Below, piece by piece: positions 53,462-62,620 of a DNA stretch of 64,000 nt. The first letter of the stretch is position 1. Each line of letters starts with the position of its first letter. Where the stretch lies: contig NZ_LN851186.1 in the NCBI RefSeq assembly GCF_001243895.1, positions 3,365,727 through 3,429,726 on the forward strand, written 5' to 3'. The notes beneath the pieces were generated by a model. That model saw only the letters and a list, made by a program, of their open reading frames with translations. It was not told where the DNA came from and searched no databases. Made by a program: the position numbers and the translations under genes. Origin of the DNA: Bacillus testis (lineage in GTDB: Bacteria > Bacillota > Bacilli > Bacillales > DSM-1321).

Positions 53462-53572
53462 ATAAGAGAAACTCGCATCAATGAAAGATTTGAGTGCCCT
53501 CATGGTTCATCTGAACACGTAGGCCGATTCGGAAAATATAATGGTCGGCAACGATATGACGGTAAAAATTTA
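53462..53572 (+). mobile_element. Fossil of an IS1595-type transposase N-terminal zinc ribbon
   Basis: The frame through 53480-53560 reads INERFECPHGSSEHVGRFGK then YNGRQRYDGKNLGG. This is the zinc-ribbon start of IS1595-family transposases (CPHCGSxHVxxxGKxxGRQRYxCKxCG) in which the second, third and fourth Cys have decayed to Gly, Gly and Leu. No further transposase sequence follows, since a GNAT gene begins at 53586. Confidence 0.55.
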
Positions 53573-53585
53573 GGGGGATTTAAAA

Positions 53586-54017
53586 ATGGAAATCAGAGAC
53601 GCAACAATAAATGATATTGAGGAATTAACTTCATTGATTGAACAACTTGGTTATCCTACTACAATTGAAAATATGAAAACACGCTTTAGTAATATTGAGT
53701 CAAGTCCTGATTATCGTACCATACTAGCTTCTTATGAAGGCAAAGTAGTTGGGATGATTGGAATGATTAAAGAATACTATTATGAGATGGATGGCTTCTA
53801 TGTTCGTATTGTAGCCCTTGTTGTAGATTCTCATTATCGTAGTAAGGGGATAGGGAAAAAACTTTTAGAGGGGGCAGAAAGTTGGGCAAGAAGAATTGGG
53901 GCTACTGGAATCGGATTAAATAGCGGAAATCGGCCAGAAAGAGTGCAAGCACATAGATTTTATAAAAATATGGGTTATGTAGAAAAAAGTATTGGATTTG
54001 CAAAAAATCTTATCTAA
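53586..54017 (+). CDS. GNAT N-acetyltransferase
   Basis: A 143-residue GNAT protein. VRIVALVVDSHYRSKGIGKKLLEGAE contains the acetyl-CoA loop (RSKGIGKK, near residue 87), and RVQAHRFYKNMGYVEKSI the C-terminal motif. Clearly more AT-rich than its neighbours and directly behind an IS fossil, so probably acquired. Ribosome-binding site GGGGGA. Substrate unknown. Confidence 0.88.
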   Translation: MEIRDATINDIEELTSLIEQLGYPTTIENMKTRFSNIESSPDYRTILASYEGKVVGMIGMIKEYYYEMDGFYVRIVALVVDSHYRSKGIGKKLLEGAESWARRIGATGIGLNSGNRPERVQAHRFYKNMGYVEKSIGFAKNLI

Positions 54018-54166
54018 ATCACCTAAAGAGGTTCTTTTACAAATAAAGATCGTGAAAAATTACACTTAAATGATCAGGAAACGTTAGGTAACAGGAATAG
54101 AGGAACCCCAATTTATTAAGGTTCCTTTTATTTTTATGCAATATCAATATTAAAATGTAACAGAGC

Positions 54167-54547
54167 CTATTTTTTAATGACTGCCATGGTGCATCTTGAC
54201 ATGCAGATCAGCTTGTCTTGTTCATCGACAATACGTATCTCCCAGATTTGAGTTGTACGCCCTTGGTGAAGCAAAGACCCATGCGCTGTAACGATTCCGT
54301 CTCTCTTGCCACGGATATGGTTGGCATTGATCTCCAGCCCGACTGCCGCTTCTTTTTCTTGATCGACCAATTGTAATGCGCCGATGCTTGCCACCGTTTC
54401 CGCAAGAGCGACAGACGCCCCTCCATGCAACAAACCAAATGGCTGGCGAGTTCGGTCATTCACAGGCATTGTCGCGATTACCTTCCCTTTTTCGAGACTA
54501 GTAATCTCCATGCCCAACGCATGGATTAACGTGTTTTCCAGATTCAT
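54167..54547 (-). CDS. menI: Hot-dog thioesterase, 1,4-dihydroxy-2-naphthoyl-CoA hydrolase-like (YuxO/MenI)
   Basis: A 126-residue PaaI/YbgC-type hot-dog thioesterase; PFGLLHGGASVALAETVASIGA contains the active-site HGG and Glu. Length and sequence suit B. subtilis YuxO (MenI), which hydrolyses DHNA-CoA in menaquinone synthesis; a general acyl-CoA thioesterase is the alternative. GAGGAGGATGGAAA precedes the ATG. Confidence 0.8.
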   Translation of the reverse strand: MNLENTLIHALGMEITSLEKGKVIATMPVNDRTRQPFGLLHGGASVALAETVASIGALQLVDQEKEAAVGLEINANHIRGKRDGIVTAHGSLLHQGRTTQIWEIRIVDEQDKLICMSRCTMAVIKK

Positions 54548-54883
54548 TTTCCATCCTCCTCTTTTTGTTTTTAGCCTTTATCCCAGATGTACCTCCATTA
54601 TACTACAGGTGCCCTTTAATCAATTCTTGCGGAAGCTTTATCATAAAATATATCGGAGGCACATCATCTATATTACTTGCTTGTTAATGGCAACCAATAT
54701 TTTATCCCCTTTTGTTTACTCCATAAATATACAAAGCTTTCTAGCAAAAAAAGACCGCCAATTTGACAGCCTTAATCTTTTGCTATTGCACCTGATGAAA
54801 AAAGTGCTGATCCTCTGGATATAAAAATAGAACCTTTTCATAAAAAAGGATATCCGATTCAGGAAAGAAAATGAGAAGGACAT
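54548..54883. other. Intergenic region upstream of menI
   Basis: AT-rich. A protein-like plus-strand tail (PDEKSADPLDIKIEPFHKKG ending at TGA 54870) has no start codon or ribosome-binding site and may be a gene remnant; not called. Confidence 0.3.
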
Positions 54884-54922
54884 AAGAAAACAGCCCTCTT
54901 GCAAAAAAGAGGGCTGTTTTCT
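54884..54922 (-). terminator. Terminator of the Gly/Tyr-rich protein gene
   Basis: AAGAAAACAGCCCTCTT / AAGAGGGCTGTTTTCTT perfect stem, abutting the stop codon. Confidence 0.9.
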
Positions 54923-55164
54923 TAGTAATAGTAGTAGCCTCCGCCGTACGGATAACCAGGGGCGGACTGGAAGGGAGAATAGTTCCCTCCATATACCGGT
55001 GCATAGGGAGGACGGGGCCGCACAAGGGCACTGCCTACGAGGCCGCCTATTACCCCTCCCAAAAATGGGGCGCCAAAACCACCGCCGAAGAAAAATGGAT
55101 TGCCGCCCGGCCCAGGGCCACCATACCCTTTTCCGTATGGGCCGGACCTGCGAACATGATACAT
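54922..55164 (-). CDS. Gly/Pro/Tyr-rich small protein, possible spore-coat or surface protein
   Basis: An 80-residue protein, MYHVRRSGPYGKGYGGPGPG, a short Gly/Phe-rich hydrophobic core (FFFGGGFGAPFLGGVIGGLVGSALV) and a Tyr-rich end (GYPYGGGYYYY). Composition resembles small Bacillus coat proteins and YuzJ-like peptides; no domain recognised. AGGAGTGATCCT precedes the ATG. Function unknown. Confidence 0.7.
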   Translation of the reverse strand: MYHVRRSGPYGKGYGGPGPGGNPFFFGGGFGAPFLGGVIGGLVGSALVRPRPPYAPVYGGNYSPFQSAPGYPYGGGYYYY

Positions 55165-55255
55165 AGGATCACTCCTTCTTTAGGCCTTACCCTATTGCAT
55201 ATGTTCAATCGTCCGATTTGGCTTGGGCAGCAATCCAGCATTGATGAAAAATGGG

Positions 55256-56755
55256 TTAACTGAATGGTACAAAATCTAGTACAAGCTGTGCCAGCGTTTT
55301 CACCATCACTCCCGTTGCTCCATATGTCTGTTGTTCATTCGGCTGTTTAGTCATTGATGTTCCGGCTATATCCAAATGGACCCATGGCGTTCCTTCGGTA
55401 AATTCACCTACAAAAGCAGCGCCCATGATCGCATGCCCTTCACGCCCTGGAGAGTTATTCAAATCGGCCATCAAACTGTTCTTTACCCGTTCACGGTCTT
55501 TCTTGGTAATCGGAAGCTGCCACATTGGTTCCCCAGTCATGAGTGAAGCTGCCTGGACCTGTTTAAGGAGTTGTTCGTTATTGGTAAAAGCGCCTGTCAT
55601 CTCTTTTCCGAGCGCCACAACGACGCCACCTGTCAATGTAGCTATATCAACAATATAATCAGCACCGTGCTGTTTTGAATACGTTACTGCGTCCGCTAAG
55701 GCCAGCCTTCCTTCAGCGTCTGTATTAAGGACCTCTATTGTTTTGCCGCTTAATGAAGTAATGACATCGTCCGGCTTAAAAGCAGCTGCACTAATCATAT
55801 TATCCGTCGAAGCAATAACTGCCACCACGTTTTGGGCCGGCTTCATTTCTCCTATAATCTGCATGGCACCAAGAACTGCCGCAGCGCCCCCCATATCGCC
55901 TTTCATCCCGATCAGGCCGTCCCTCGGCTTTAACGAATAACCGCCCGTATCATATGTCACTCCTTTTCCGACTAAAGCGATGACATCTTTCCACTCGTCT
56001 TTCCCTTGGTATTTCAGAACAATCATGGCCGGAGGCTCAGTGGAACCTTGGTTAACGGCCAACAACGCACCCATTCCAAGTTCCTCCATTTGCGTTTTAT
56101 CCAGAATTTCCACTTCCATACCGTATGTATCGCCCAGCTTCTGAGCATAATCAGCCAGCACAGGCGCAGTCAGCAGGTTGGGCGGCATGTTCACAAGGGT
56201 GCGGGCGTAATTAGTGCTCTTCCCATAAACAAATCCTTTATCGATGGACTTCTGTATCTTTACACTGTCATATTCACTGTACAAATACATCTTCTCTATA
56301 TGTACAATCGGTTTATTCGGTTTCCGTTTATATGTCTGAAGGGTATACAATGATTCCATATACACTTCTCCCAAAAGAGAAGCTGCACGTTCAGGGTCTA
56401 GCTGGCCGCTTAATGATTCCAAATCGACTGCAACAGAAGACAATCGCATTTCCTTCACTTTGCGAAACGCTTTGGCAAGGCCTTCTTTCCAATCTTCTTC
56501 CGCTACCGTTTTCTCTTTGCCAAGACCAACAAATAGGATTCTTTTTGTTTTGACTTGTCCAAAAGTCGGGATGACTGTTATGCTTTTCTTTTTGGGAGAA
56601 ATATCATTGCTTCTGAGCAATTCCGTTATTTTACCATTCAATTCGTCATCAAGCGCTGATACTGCCCCTTTTAACATAAACCCAGGAAAGTGCACGCCCA
56701 CCACCAAACATTCCAGTTCGATGTCCGGGTTCCACTTTTGTTTTAATGTAACCAT
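55256..56755 (-). CDS. pepA: Leucyl aminopeptidase (YuiE, cytosol aminopeptidase)
   Basis: A 499-residue M17 peptidase. The metal/active-site Lys and Asp positions are VGKGVTYDTGGYSLKPRDGL, MKGDMGGAAAVLGAM and the signature NTDAEGRLALADAV. N-terminal domain residues 1-165. It removes N-terminal amino acids from peptides in the cytosol using two divalent metals. AGGAGGAACCAA precedes the ATG. Location matches yuiE of B. subtilis. Confidence 0.94.
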   Translation of the reverse strand: MVTLKQKWNPDIELECLVVGVHFPGFMLKGAVSALDDELNGKITELLRSNDISPKKKSITVIPTFGQVKTKRILFVGLGKEKTVAEEDWKEGLAKAFRKVKEMRLSSVAVDLESLSGQLDPERAASLLGEVYMESLYTLQTYKRKPNKPIVHIEKMYLYSEYDSVKIQKSIDKGFVYGKSTNYARTLVNMPPNLLTAPVLADYAQKLGDTYGMEVEILDKTQMEELGMGALLAVNQGSTEPPAMIVLKYQGKDEWKDVIALVGKGVTYDTGGYSLKPRDGLIGMKGDMGGAAAVLGAMQIIGEMKPAQNVVAVIASTDNMISAAAFKPDDVITSLSGKTIEVLNTDAEGRLALADAVTYSKQHGADYIVDIATLTGGVVVALGKEMTGAFTNNEQLLKQVQAASLMTGEPMWQLPITKKDRERVKNSLMADLNNSPGREGHAIMGAAFVGEFTEGTPWVHLDIAGTSMTKQPNEQQTYGATGVMVKTLAQLVLDFVPFS

Positions 56756-56968
56756 TTGGTTCCTCCTTCAATTATTGAATCTATCTACTATTTCATTTAA
56801 CAGATCCATTACCATCTTCTCTGTCGATAAAAAACCGCCAATATGAGAAGATATATATAGGCAGTTCTTGCCTTAATGAACTGAACCGCACACACTCATT
56901 TTATACTGCCCCTAAAAGGTTTGTAAAAGTCAAAATAATCTCTAAACAATCAGAGAGAGGTTGATGAA

Positions 56969-57445
56969 ATGGCAATATTCCAGAACTTTCCGTTGGTATC
57001 TGCATTCGTGGCCATCTTTTTCGCCCAATTCGTAAAAGTGCCAATCACCTTCCTGGCCACACGCCGGATTGATTGGTCCTTATTGACAAGCACGGGCGGC
57101 ATGCCCAGTTCTCATTCCGCTGCAGTCACCGCCCTTGCCACGGCTATAGCCTACGAAAGCGGGCTGCAATCGCCCCTATTTGCTATAGCTGTCATATTTG
57201 CTGTCATTACCATGTTCGATGCTAAAGGCGTACGCCGCCAAGCCGGTGAACAAGCAGCGGTTTTAAACCAACTGGTCCACGATTTCACCCTTTTTGTTAA
57301 TGAAGCGAAGAAATGGCCCCATCAAGAAAATCAGCAAAAACAAAAACAGTTAAAAGAATTATTGGGTCATAAGCCAATCGAGGTTTTTTTCGGTGCCATC
57401 ACAGGCATTCTGATCTCAATTTTTCTGCATTATTTCGTTTATTGA
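56969..57445 (+). CDS. yuiD: YuiD-like acid phosphatase/vanadium-haloperoxidase-related membrane protein
   Basis: A 158-residue membrane protein with four hydrophobic segments. TSTGGMPSSHSAAVTALATAIAYESG is the DUF212/YuiD signature resembling a PAP2 phosphatase His site. AGAGAGAGGTTGATGAA before the ATG. Substrate unknown. Confidence 0.9.
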   Translation: MAIFQNFPLVSAFVAIFFAQFVKVPITFLATRRIDWSLLTSTGGMPSSHSAAVTALATAIAYESGLQSPLFAIAVIFAVITMFDAKGVRRQAGEQAAVLNQLVHDFTLFVNEAKKWPHQENQQKQKQLKELLGHKPIEVFFGAITGILISIFLHYFVY

Positions 57446-57450
57446 ATGTG

Positions 57451-57487
57451 AAAAGGGCCATGTCCTGAAAGGATAAATGGCCCTTTT
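57451..57487. terminator. Bidirectional terminator between yuiD and yuiC
   Basis: AAAAGGGCCAT / ATGGCCCTTTT stem with short interruptions. Confidence 0.85.
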
Positions 57488-57497
57488 GATGTATATT

Positions 57498-58163
57498 TTA
57501 TTTCTTTTGGCTCGATGTGAACTGTTCGCGGAACACTTGCATGTCTTTATTTTCATTAAGGGCCGTCAATTCTGCTTCTGTCAGCTTTCCATTGCCTTTG
57601 GAGACAATATAAACATCGACATACTTCTTGCCCCATTGTGCATAGACATCTTCCACGTTTTCATAGTACAAATCAAGATGATGGCCTTTTATGGCTCCCC
57701 CTTTATCCGCCACTACGCCATATCCATAGCCCGGGATAAAAAGGATGGTCCCGATAGGATAAATAGAAAGATCGGCCGCAATTGTACTATACAAATCTCT
57801 TTTCACTTTTACGCCTGAATATGTAATTCCATAGGATGGGTCGTTCTTATGTTTTCCAGTTGACTCAACGCCTGCCGTATAGCCAGTCGCCATCACCCGG
57901 ACTTTCTCATATTGGTTATCCGCCAACATGGATTCAATCGATTTAGGTTCGGCCATTTCCGTCTGTGATGACAAAGTAGTCGTCGGGCGTGAAACATGCA
58001 AAGACCTCATGTCCATATAAACATGCCTGGAAAATACGTCATCATCTTTGCTGGGAATAAGTTGGCTTGCTTTAACACCTGTCAATTGGGAATACGTTGA
58101 CTGTAGCGCTCCTAAAACCAACAGGGCCAGCACCGCTTTTTTTATCATTAGCTTTCTCTTCAT
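57498..58163 (-). CDS. yuiC: YuiC, 3D-domain cell-wall hydrolase-like protein
   Basis: A 221-residue exported protein: N-terminal signal/anchor helix ([18 protein letters not shown]), then a C-terminal MltA-like 3D domain with [16 protein letters not shown] and the triple-Asp region [24 protein letters not shown]. subtilis YuiC is a stationary-phase survival-type muralytic transglycosylase. GAGGAGCG precedes the ATG. Confidence 0.9.
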   Translation of the reverse strand: MKRKLMIKKAVLALLVLGALQSTYSQLTGVKASQLIPSKDDDVFSRHVYMDMRSLHVSRPTTTLSSQTEMAEPKSIESMLADNQYEKVRVMATGYTAGVESTGKHKNDPSYGITYSGVKVKRDLYSTIAADLSIYPIGTILFIPGYGYGVVADKGGAIKGHHLDLYYENVEDVYAQWGKKYVDVYIVSKGNGKLTEAELTALNENKDMQVFREQFTSSQKK

Positions 58164-58250
58164 CTATTGATCGCTCCTCTCGGATTCTATTCTGTCCAAT
58201 CCGAAAAGATCTATACAAAGCGGACTTGGCCGCCCGTGCAAAACAAAAGA

Positions 58251-58338
58251 TAAAGCAAAACTTTGATCGTGTTCTTACTAGTGCTAAGTCTCACACTTCT
58301 TTATCTTCACTTTTTTGTTGAAGCGGGGGGCTTAGCCC
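58251..58338 (+). repeat. Dispersed repeat, copy 14 (internal deletion)
   Basis: AAAGCAAAACTTTGATCG joined to GTTCTTACTAGTGCTAAG, then CTTCACTTTTTTGTTGAAGC and GGGGGCTTAGCCC. Stem I deleted. Confidence 0.7.
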
Positions 58339-58340
58339 AC

Positions 58341-58371
58341 AAAAAAAGCTGCGGCACATAGGCCACAGCTT
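58341..58371 (-). terminator. Terminator of yuiB
   Basis: AAGCTGTGG / CCGCAGCTT stem with seven T residues on the minus strand. Confidence 0.85.
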
Positions 58372-58374
58372 GTA

Positions 58375-58698
58375 TCAAAACATTTGATACCCTTTTTTTC
58401 GCAGTGTTTTCATCGTAAACCCGGATGCTACAGCACCAAGAAACCCGCATCCTAAAACAAGGATGTCCGGTACAGCAATCCCTGCAAGCCGGTCGCCGAG
58501 ATGCGAAAACGCCGAACCAGGCTGTGTTACATAATGAATCAATTTGATATTATTGATCATATAGAGGGCTACAAGCGGAAAAAGGATGGCCATAATCCAT
58601 GAAGCCCTAAAAAGCATATTAAGCAAAAAACCGATTCCAAAGAAAAGTACAAAAAATAATATAATCGATAAAATGAGTGTGGGTACAGTTAAAGGCAT
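58375..58698 (-). CDS. yuiB: YuiB-like membrane protein
   Basis: A 107-residue protein with three hydrophobic helices (PTLILSIILFFVLFFGIGFLLNM; ASWIMAILFPLVALYMI; ILVLGCGFLGAVASGF). Order yuiC-yuiB-yuiA is as in B. subtilis. Ribosome-binding site AAAGGAGGAAT. Function unknown. Confidence 0.88.
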   Translation of the reverse strand: MPLTVPTLILSIILFFVLFFGIGFLLNMLFRASWIMAILFPLVALYMINNIKLIHYVTQPGSAFSHLGDRLAGIAVPDILVLGCGFLGAVASGFTMKTLRKKGYQMF

Positions 58699-58793
58699 GG
58701 ATTCTATTCCTCCTTTGGAGCATCATCTTAAGTTTACTGAATGAAGAAAATACAGTCAACCAATAAATGTAAGATAAAGAAATATTAAGAAAT

Positions 58794-58818
58794 AAAAAAC
58801 TCCTGAGAAAGGAGTTTT
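58794..58818 (-). terminator. Terminator of yuiA
   Basis: AAAACTCCT / AGGAGTTTT stem with T tract on the minus strand; overlaps the yuiA stop codon. Confidence 0.8.
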
Positions 58819-58942
58819 AATCTTTTTCTATACCGGTTCCCTGGCAGCATAAGCAGGTTTCTGTCCCGCCTACCAATAAATTCGTATACCCATGGCCTGA
58901 ACAATAGTCACACATTCTACTTTCAGTTGCATTCATATTCAT
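58817..58942 (-). CDS. yuiA: YuiA, 41-residue peptide with two DnaJ-type CxxCxGxG motifs
   Basis: A short gene encoding MNMNATESRMCDYCSGHGYT and then ETCLCCQGTG. CDYCSGHG and CLCCQGTG are two copies of the zinc-binding CxxCxGxG motif of DnaJ. AAAGGAGCG precedes the ATG at 58942. Position just before yuiB and composition identify it as YuiA. Probably a single zinc centre; its partner is unknown. Confidence 0.85.
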   Translation of the reverse strand: MNMNATESRMCDYCSGHGYTNLLVGGTETCLCCQGTGIEKD

Positions 58943-59116
58943 TCGCTCCTTTAGGTAATGGAATATCTGGCTTAAATATAACAGAAAATTCTAATAATTT
59001 AAACATCCGCATTATCCGAAATACCCTTATGAAAGCGAATACATCAATCCTATTCTTCTATTTGCTCTTTATATCCCTTTCTTATAAAAAAGGGTTCCAT
59101 TCCTCGCCCCGATTGT

Positions 59117-59210
59117 TAGGTGACCGTTCGGCTTCTTATGGGCGTTTGCTCTCCCGTTTATCCTTCTTGTCTTCACTCCCAGGTTGAAGCCTGAGTTTTA
59201 ACGTCAGTTA
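59117..59210 (+). repeat. Dispersed repeat, copy 15 (overlaps the end of a Nudix gene)
   Basis: GTTCGGCTTCTTATGGGCG, CTCTCCC, CTTCACTCCCAGGTTGAAGC and ACGTCAGTTAGAATCCGAT. Here the 3' arm AGTTAGAATCCGA is complementary to the GGATTCTTACT core, giving a longer stem II. The last six or so codons of the minus-strand Nudix gene lie in this arm. Confidence 0.75.
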
Positions 59211-59698
59211 GAATCCGATAAAAAAACCTTATAAGAAAGATAGCCGAATTGTTTCCCCGGATCCATGCGGTCGTTCAATAATTGGCCCTTCAAATTCTTT
59301 TCACCCATTAAAGCAATCAGAAGAACAGAACAGTCACGGTCTTTCTTTAAATCTTCTGGCGCCATAAAAGCCGCTGCCATTAATTCCTTTTCCTGGGCGA
59401 CAGGTTGATCGTTTAAGGGCTCCAGAAGAAATATAAGCATATTGTCGCTTACTCCTGATGATAATACACCGCTTCTCAGGCCCAACAAGCATTTCACTTC
59501 TGTATGGATCCCTGTCTCTTCAAGCACCTCTCTGACCACAGCTTCATCCACCGTCTCATCATACTTTACAAATCCGGCAGGCAGCGACCATTTCCCCTCC
59601 AGGCCGCCATATTTCTTCTTCACGACTAGCCAATCCCCATCTTTATTGATAACCAATCCTGCTACAGCCAGCCATACGTTTTGACAACGTTCCCCCAT
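59204..59698 (-). CDS. Nudix hydrolase
   Basis: A 164-residue Nudix protein with a full Nudix box: GFVKYDETVDEAVVREVLEE then TGI (residues about 43-65). N-terminal Cys and a basic Lys-rich strand (WLVVKKKYGGLEGKWSLPAG). Hydrolyses a nucleoside-diphosphate derivative, substrate unknown. The final SDSN and stop codon are supplied by repeat copy 15, so the original C-terminus may have been replaced. Confidence 0.88.
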   Translation of the reverse strand: MGERCQNVWLAVAGLVINKDGDWLVVKKKYGGLEGKWSLPAGFVKYDETVDEAVVREVLEETGIHTEVKCLLGLRSGVLSSGVSDNMLIFLLEPLNDQPVAQEKELMAAAFMAPEDLKKDRDCSVLLIALMGEKNLKGQLLNDRMDPGKQFGYLSYKVFLSDSN

Positions 59699-59719
59699 TT
59701 TATCCCTCCTGTTATTGAA

Positions 59720-59753
59720 GAAAAAGCGCCCTGCTGCTGGCAGTGGGCGCTTT
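59720..59753 (-). terminator. Terminator of ndh
   Basis: AAAGCGCCC / GGGCGCTTT stem with T residues on the minus strand, between ndh and the Nudix gene. Confidence 0.8.
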
Positions 59754-59769
59754 AAGTTGTTTCTATCTA

Positions 59770-60987
59770 TTATAATATATTAAATTTACCTTTTTTCACT
59801 ACTAAAGGAGCTCCACCTACCATGAATAAAGCACGGTTATCAATGACCTTCTTCATCAATGAAGCAGGGGTTCCCATTAATTTCTTGCCGAAAACCAGGC
59901 CGATTGCATCATGCTCACCCAACGAACAAACACTTCCTTTAATGTCCGGTTTGAACGCAGCAAGGTGTTGTTCCCCACGCAGCAAGGCTTTTACATTCTT
60001 TGCGCATGTATCTGCCTGCTGCATCGCGATTTGGGCAGTCGGAGGATAAGGGCGATTATTCTCTTCATTGATCACCAATGAACTATCCCCGATGACAAAG
60101 ATATTGGACTCTCCTGGAGCACGCAGGTCCTTGTCCACTTTGACACGGCCTCTCGTTGTCTCAATCCCGCCATTTTCGACGATTGGATTTCCTCTCACAC
60201 CAGCAGCCCAAATGACTGTTCCTGCAGGAATTTCCTCTGTTTCTTCTCCTTTGCTGACAATGATGCCTGTTTCAGTGCATTCTTTGATTGCTGTGCCGAT
60301 ATGGAACTCAACACCTTTTTTCTTCAACAGTTTTACTGCATAGTCAACCAGTTCTTCATCAAAGCCTGGCAATACAGTCGGCGCTGCTTCCACGCAAAGT
60401 ATTTTTACATTGGCAGGATCGACGTCATATTCCTTGCAGAGCTCAGGTACGCGATTCACAAGTTCACCCAGGAATTCGATACCCGTAAAGCCAGCTCCAC
60501 CTACCACAATCGTGATATAAGGATCCTTCTTGTCTTTGTCATGGTACTTAGCAAATTGAGATTCAATATGTTCACGGATTTTACGGGCGCCATTAATGTT
60601 TGTAATCATAAAGGCATATTCGTTGAGTCCTTTGATTCCAAATGTCTCAGGAACCGCACCGATTGCAACAACAAGATAATCATATGCCACTTCACTGTTC
60701 GCAAGGATGACTTTTTGTTCGTCTTTTTTAATTTCAACCACATCATCTTTAATGAACGTTACCTTGTTTTTCTTAATAACAGATGCGATTTCATAACGCG
60801 CACGATCATGATGAAGTGTACCGACAGAAGCTTCATGAAGCCATGTTGTTTCATAGTGGTAATCATTTTTGTTAATTAAGATTATTTCCGCTTCAGACGC
60901 ACTAATCGACTTTTGCAGACGCGCTACTGTTGTAAGTCCGGCATACCCAGCACCGAGTATAACGATTTTTGGTTTATTCACGAGCAT
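59770..60987 (-). CDS. ndh: Type II NADH dehydrogenase (NDH-2), YumB/Ndh-like
   Basis: A 405-residue NDH-2: FAD motif [18 protein letters not shown] at the N-terminus, NAD motif [19 protein letters not shown] near residue 165, and [10 protein letters not shown] near 295; quinone-site AQIAMQQ near 318. It passes electrons from NADH to menaquinone without proton pumping. ATG preceded by AAAGGTGGATGT. A Rex-type operator lies about 95 bp upstream, which fits control by NADH/NAD ratio. Confidence 0.93.
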   Translation of the reverse strand: MLVNKPKIVILGAGYAGLTTVARLQKSISASEAEIILINKNDYHYETTWLHEASVGTLHHDRARYEIASVIKKNKVTFIKDDVVEIKKDEQKVILANSEVAYDYLVVAIGAVPETFGIKGLNEYAFMITNINGARKIREHIESQFAKYHDKDKKDPYITIVVGGAGFTGIEFLGELVNRVPELCKEYDVDPANVKILCVEAAPTVLPGFDEELVDYAVKLLKKKGVEFHIGTAIKECTETGIIVSKGEETEEIPAGTVIWAAGVRGNPIVENGGIETTRGRVKVDKDLRAPGESNIFVIGDSSLVINEENNRPYPPTAQIAMQQADTCAKNVKALLRGEQHLAAFKPDIKGSVCSLGEHDAIGLVFGKKLMGTPASLMKKVIDNRALFMVGGAPLVVKKGKFNIL

Positions 60988-61375
60988 ACATCCACCTTTA
61001 AAAAGTTATAAATGGTCCGCTGCTATTTCAGGCGAAACGCAGCAGATGATCAATCATCATTTCATAAAATCCACAAATATTGTGAATTTTTTCACGTAAA
61101 TATACATACGTATAAAATTTATTTTTTGACACAGAATGTTAACAATCTGACTTCAATTATATTATCTCCTTTCCACCTAGTTTTCAAGCAAATTCCTACT
61201 AGCACACTATTATGTTTCTTTCTATTGAAGAAAGCGAATACACGTATTTAATTAGCTGAATATTCTATTAATTTCTTTGAAATTTCCGAAAAACTGCGTA
61301 TTATTAGGGGATAACATATATGTGTGTGTTAAAATAGATAAAACATGATGTCTATATCACAAAGGGGGAAATGTT
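60988..61375. other. Divergent regulatory region between ndh and yumC
   Basis: AT-rich, with the Rex-like operator at 61080-61097 and no coding sequence. Both promoters must lie here. Confidence 0.6.
61080..61097. promoter_or_regulatory. Rex-type operator upstream of ndh
   Basis: TTGTGAA, TTTT, TTCACGT: the left half is the consensus and the right half differs only in its last two bases from the TTGTGAA-N4-TTCACAA Rex site. Rex represses NADH-related genes when NAD+ is high. Confidence 0.7.
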
Positions 61376-62371
61376 GTGAGTGAGGAAAAACAAGTATTTG
61401 ATATAACTATTTTGGGCGGCGGCCCTACTGGGATGTTTACTGCTTTTTATGGAGGAATGCGACAAGCCTCTGTTAAAATAATTGAAAGCCTTCCTCAACT
61501 GGGGGGACAATTAACGGCTTTATACCCCGAAAAACATATATTGGACGTTGCAGGATTTCCCACAATCCGAGCACAGGAATTAGTGGACAATCTAAAAGAA
61601 CAAATGAAAATGTTCAACCCTGTCATTGCTTTGGAGGAAACATTGCAAAATGTTGAAACCCAAGCCGATGGAACCCTGAAACTGACAACTGATAAAGAGG
61701 TGCACTATACAAAGGCATTGATTATCACTGCCGGGAACGGCGCATTCCAGCCGCGTCGCCTTGAGCTTGAAGGAGCCTCCAAGTATGAAAAATCAAATCT
61801 TCACTACTTCATCGATGATTTAAACAGCTTTGCTGGCAAAAGGGTAGTGATTTGCGGAGGCGGAGATTCAGCAGTAGACTGGGTCTTGATGCTTGAAGAC
61901 ATCGCCAAAGAAGTCTATATCGTCCATCGACGCGATAAATTCCGTGCCCATGAACATAGCGTCGAAAAATTGCATGCTTCAAAGGTGCATGTCAAAACGC
62001 CATTTGTTCCTGCAGAAATACTGGGCGATGATGAAAAAATCACGCAAATTGTTCTTGAAAACCCTGATAACGGAGAAAAAGAAACGATTGAAATCGATTC
62101 ACTGATCGTCAACTTCGGCTTCGTCTCCTCACTGGGACCAATCAAAGACTGGGGATTGGAAATTGAAAAAAACTCCATCGTTGTCAATTCCAAAATGGAA
62201 ACAAACATTCCAGGCATCTATGCAGCAGGCGACATTTGCACATATGACGGCAAGGTTAAACTAATCGCAACCGGATTCGGCGAAGCTCCAACAGCCGTCA
62301 ACAACGCCAAATCCTATATCGATCCAAAAGCCCGCGTACAACCAATGCACAGCACAGCCATGAAACTATAG
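61376..62371 (+). CDS. yumC: Ferredoxin/flavodoxin-NADP+ reductase, thioredoxin-reductase type
   Basis: A 331-residue flavoprotein: FAD motif [20 protein letters not shown], the [12 protein letters not shown] segment, NADP motif [19 protein letters not shown] near residue 160, and [26 protein letters not shown] near 290. No CxxC pair, so it is the ferredoxin reductase YumC type and not a thioredoxin reductase. GTG start with AAAGGGGGAAA upstream. The TAG stop merges into an REP-like repeat. Confidence 0.95.
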   Translation: MSEEKQVFDITILGGGPTGMFTAFYGGMRQASVKIIESLPQLGGQLTALYPEKHILDVAGFPTIRAQELVDNLKEQMKMFNPVIALEETLQNVETQADGTLKLTTDKEVHYTKALIITAGNGAFQPRRLELEGASKYEKSNLHYFIDDLNSFAGKRVVICGGGDSAVDWVLMLEDIAKEVYIVHRRDKFRAHEHSVEKLHASKVHVKTPFVPAEILGDDEKITQIVLENPDNGEKETIEIDSLIVNFGFVSSLGPIKDWGLEIEKNSIVVNSKMETNIPGIYAAGDICTYDGKVKLIATGFGEAPTAVNNAKSYIDPKARVQPMHSTAMKL

Positions 62372-62620
62372 AAAAGCGGAGAACGCCCGTTTAGCGACGT
62401 ACAAACTGGAGCGTTTCTCCTCAAAATATAGGAAACACGGTGAGGTACGAACCGATGTTGACTTATTGAAGAGAGAAACGTGAAGTTTGCTAGTCGCTGG
62501 GCGTTTGCAGCTAGACAGATAGAAAAGCGGAAAGTCGCCGGTTAGCGGCGTAGGGACTGGAGTGTTTCTTCTTTGAGATAAAGGAAACACGGCGAGGTAC
62601 GAGCCGATGTGTCTAGCTTC
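62371..62620 (+). repeat. REP-like repeat units A and B after yumC
   Basis: Unit A starts at the yumC stop (GAAAAGCGGAGAACGCCCGT, then TTAGCGACGTACAAACTGG). Unit B at 62522 is a divergent copy (GAAAAGCGGAAAGTCGCCGG then TTAGCGGCGTAGGGACTGG). Both continue with GGAAACACGG..GAGGTACGA..CCGATGT. Such GAAAAGCGG-type repeats are widespread between genes in Bacillus genomes. Confidence 0.85.

Noticed and set aside
54770..54872. Protein-like tail PDEKSADPLDIKIEPFHKKG on the plus strand
   Set aside because: No start codon or ribosome-binding site in frame after an upstream stop; at most a remnant.
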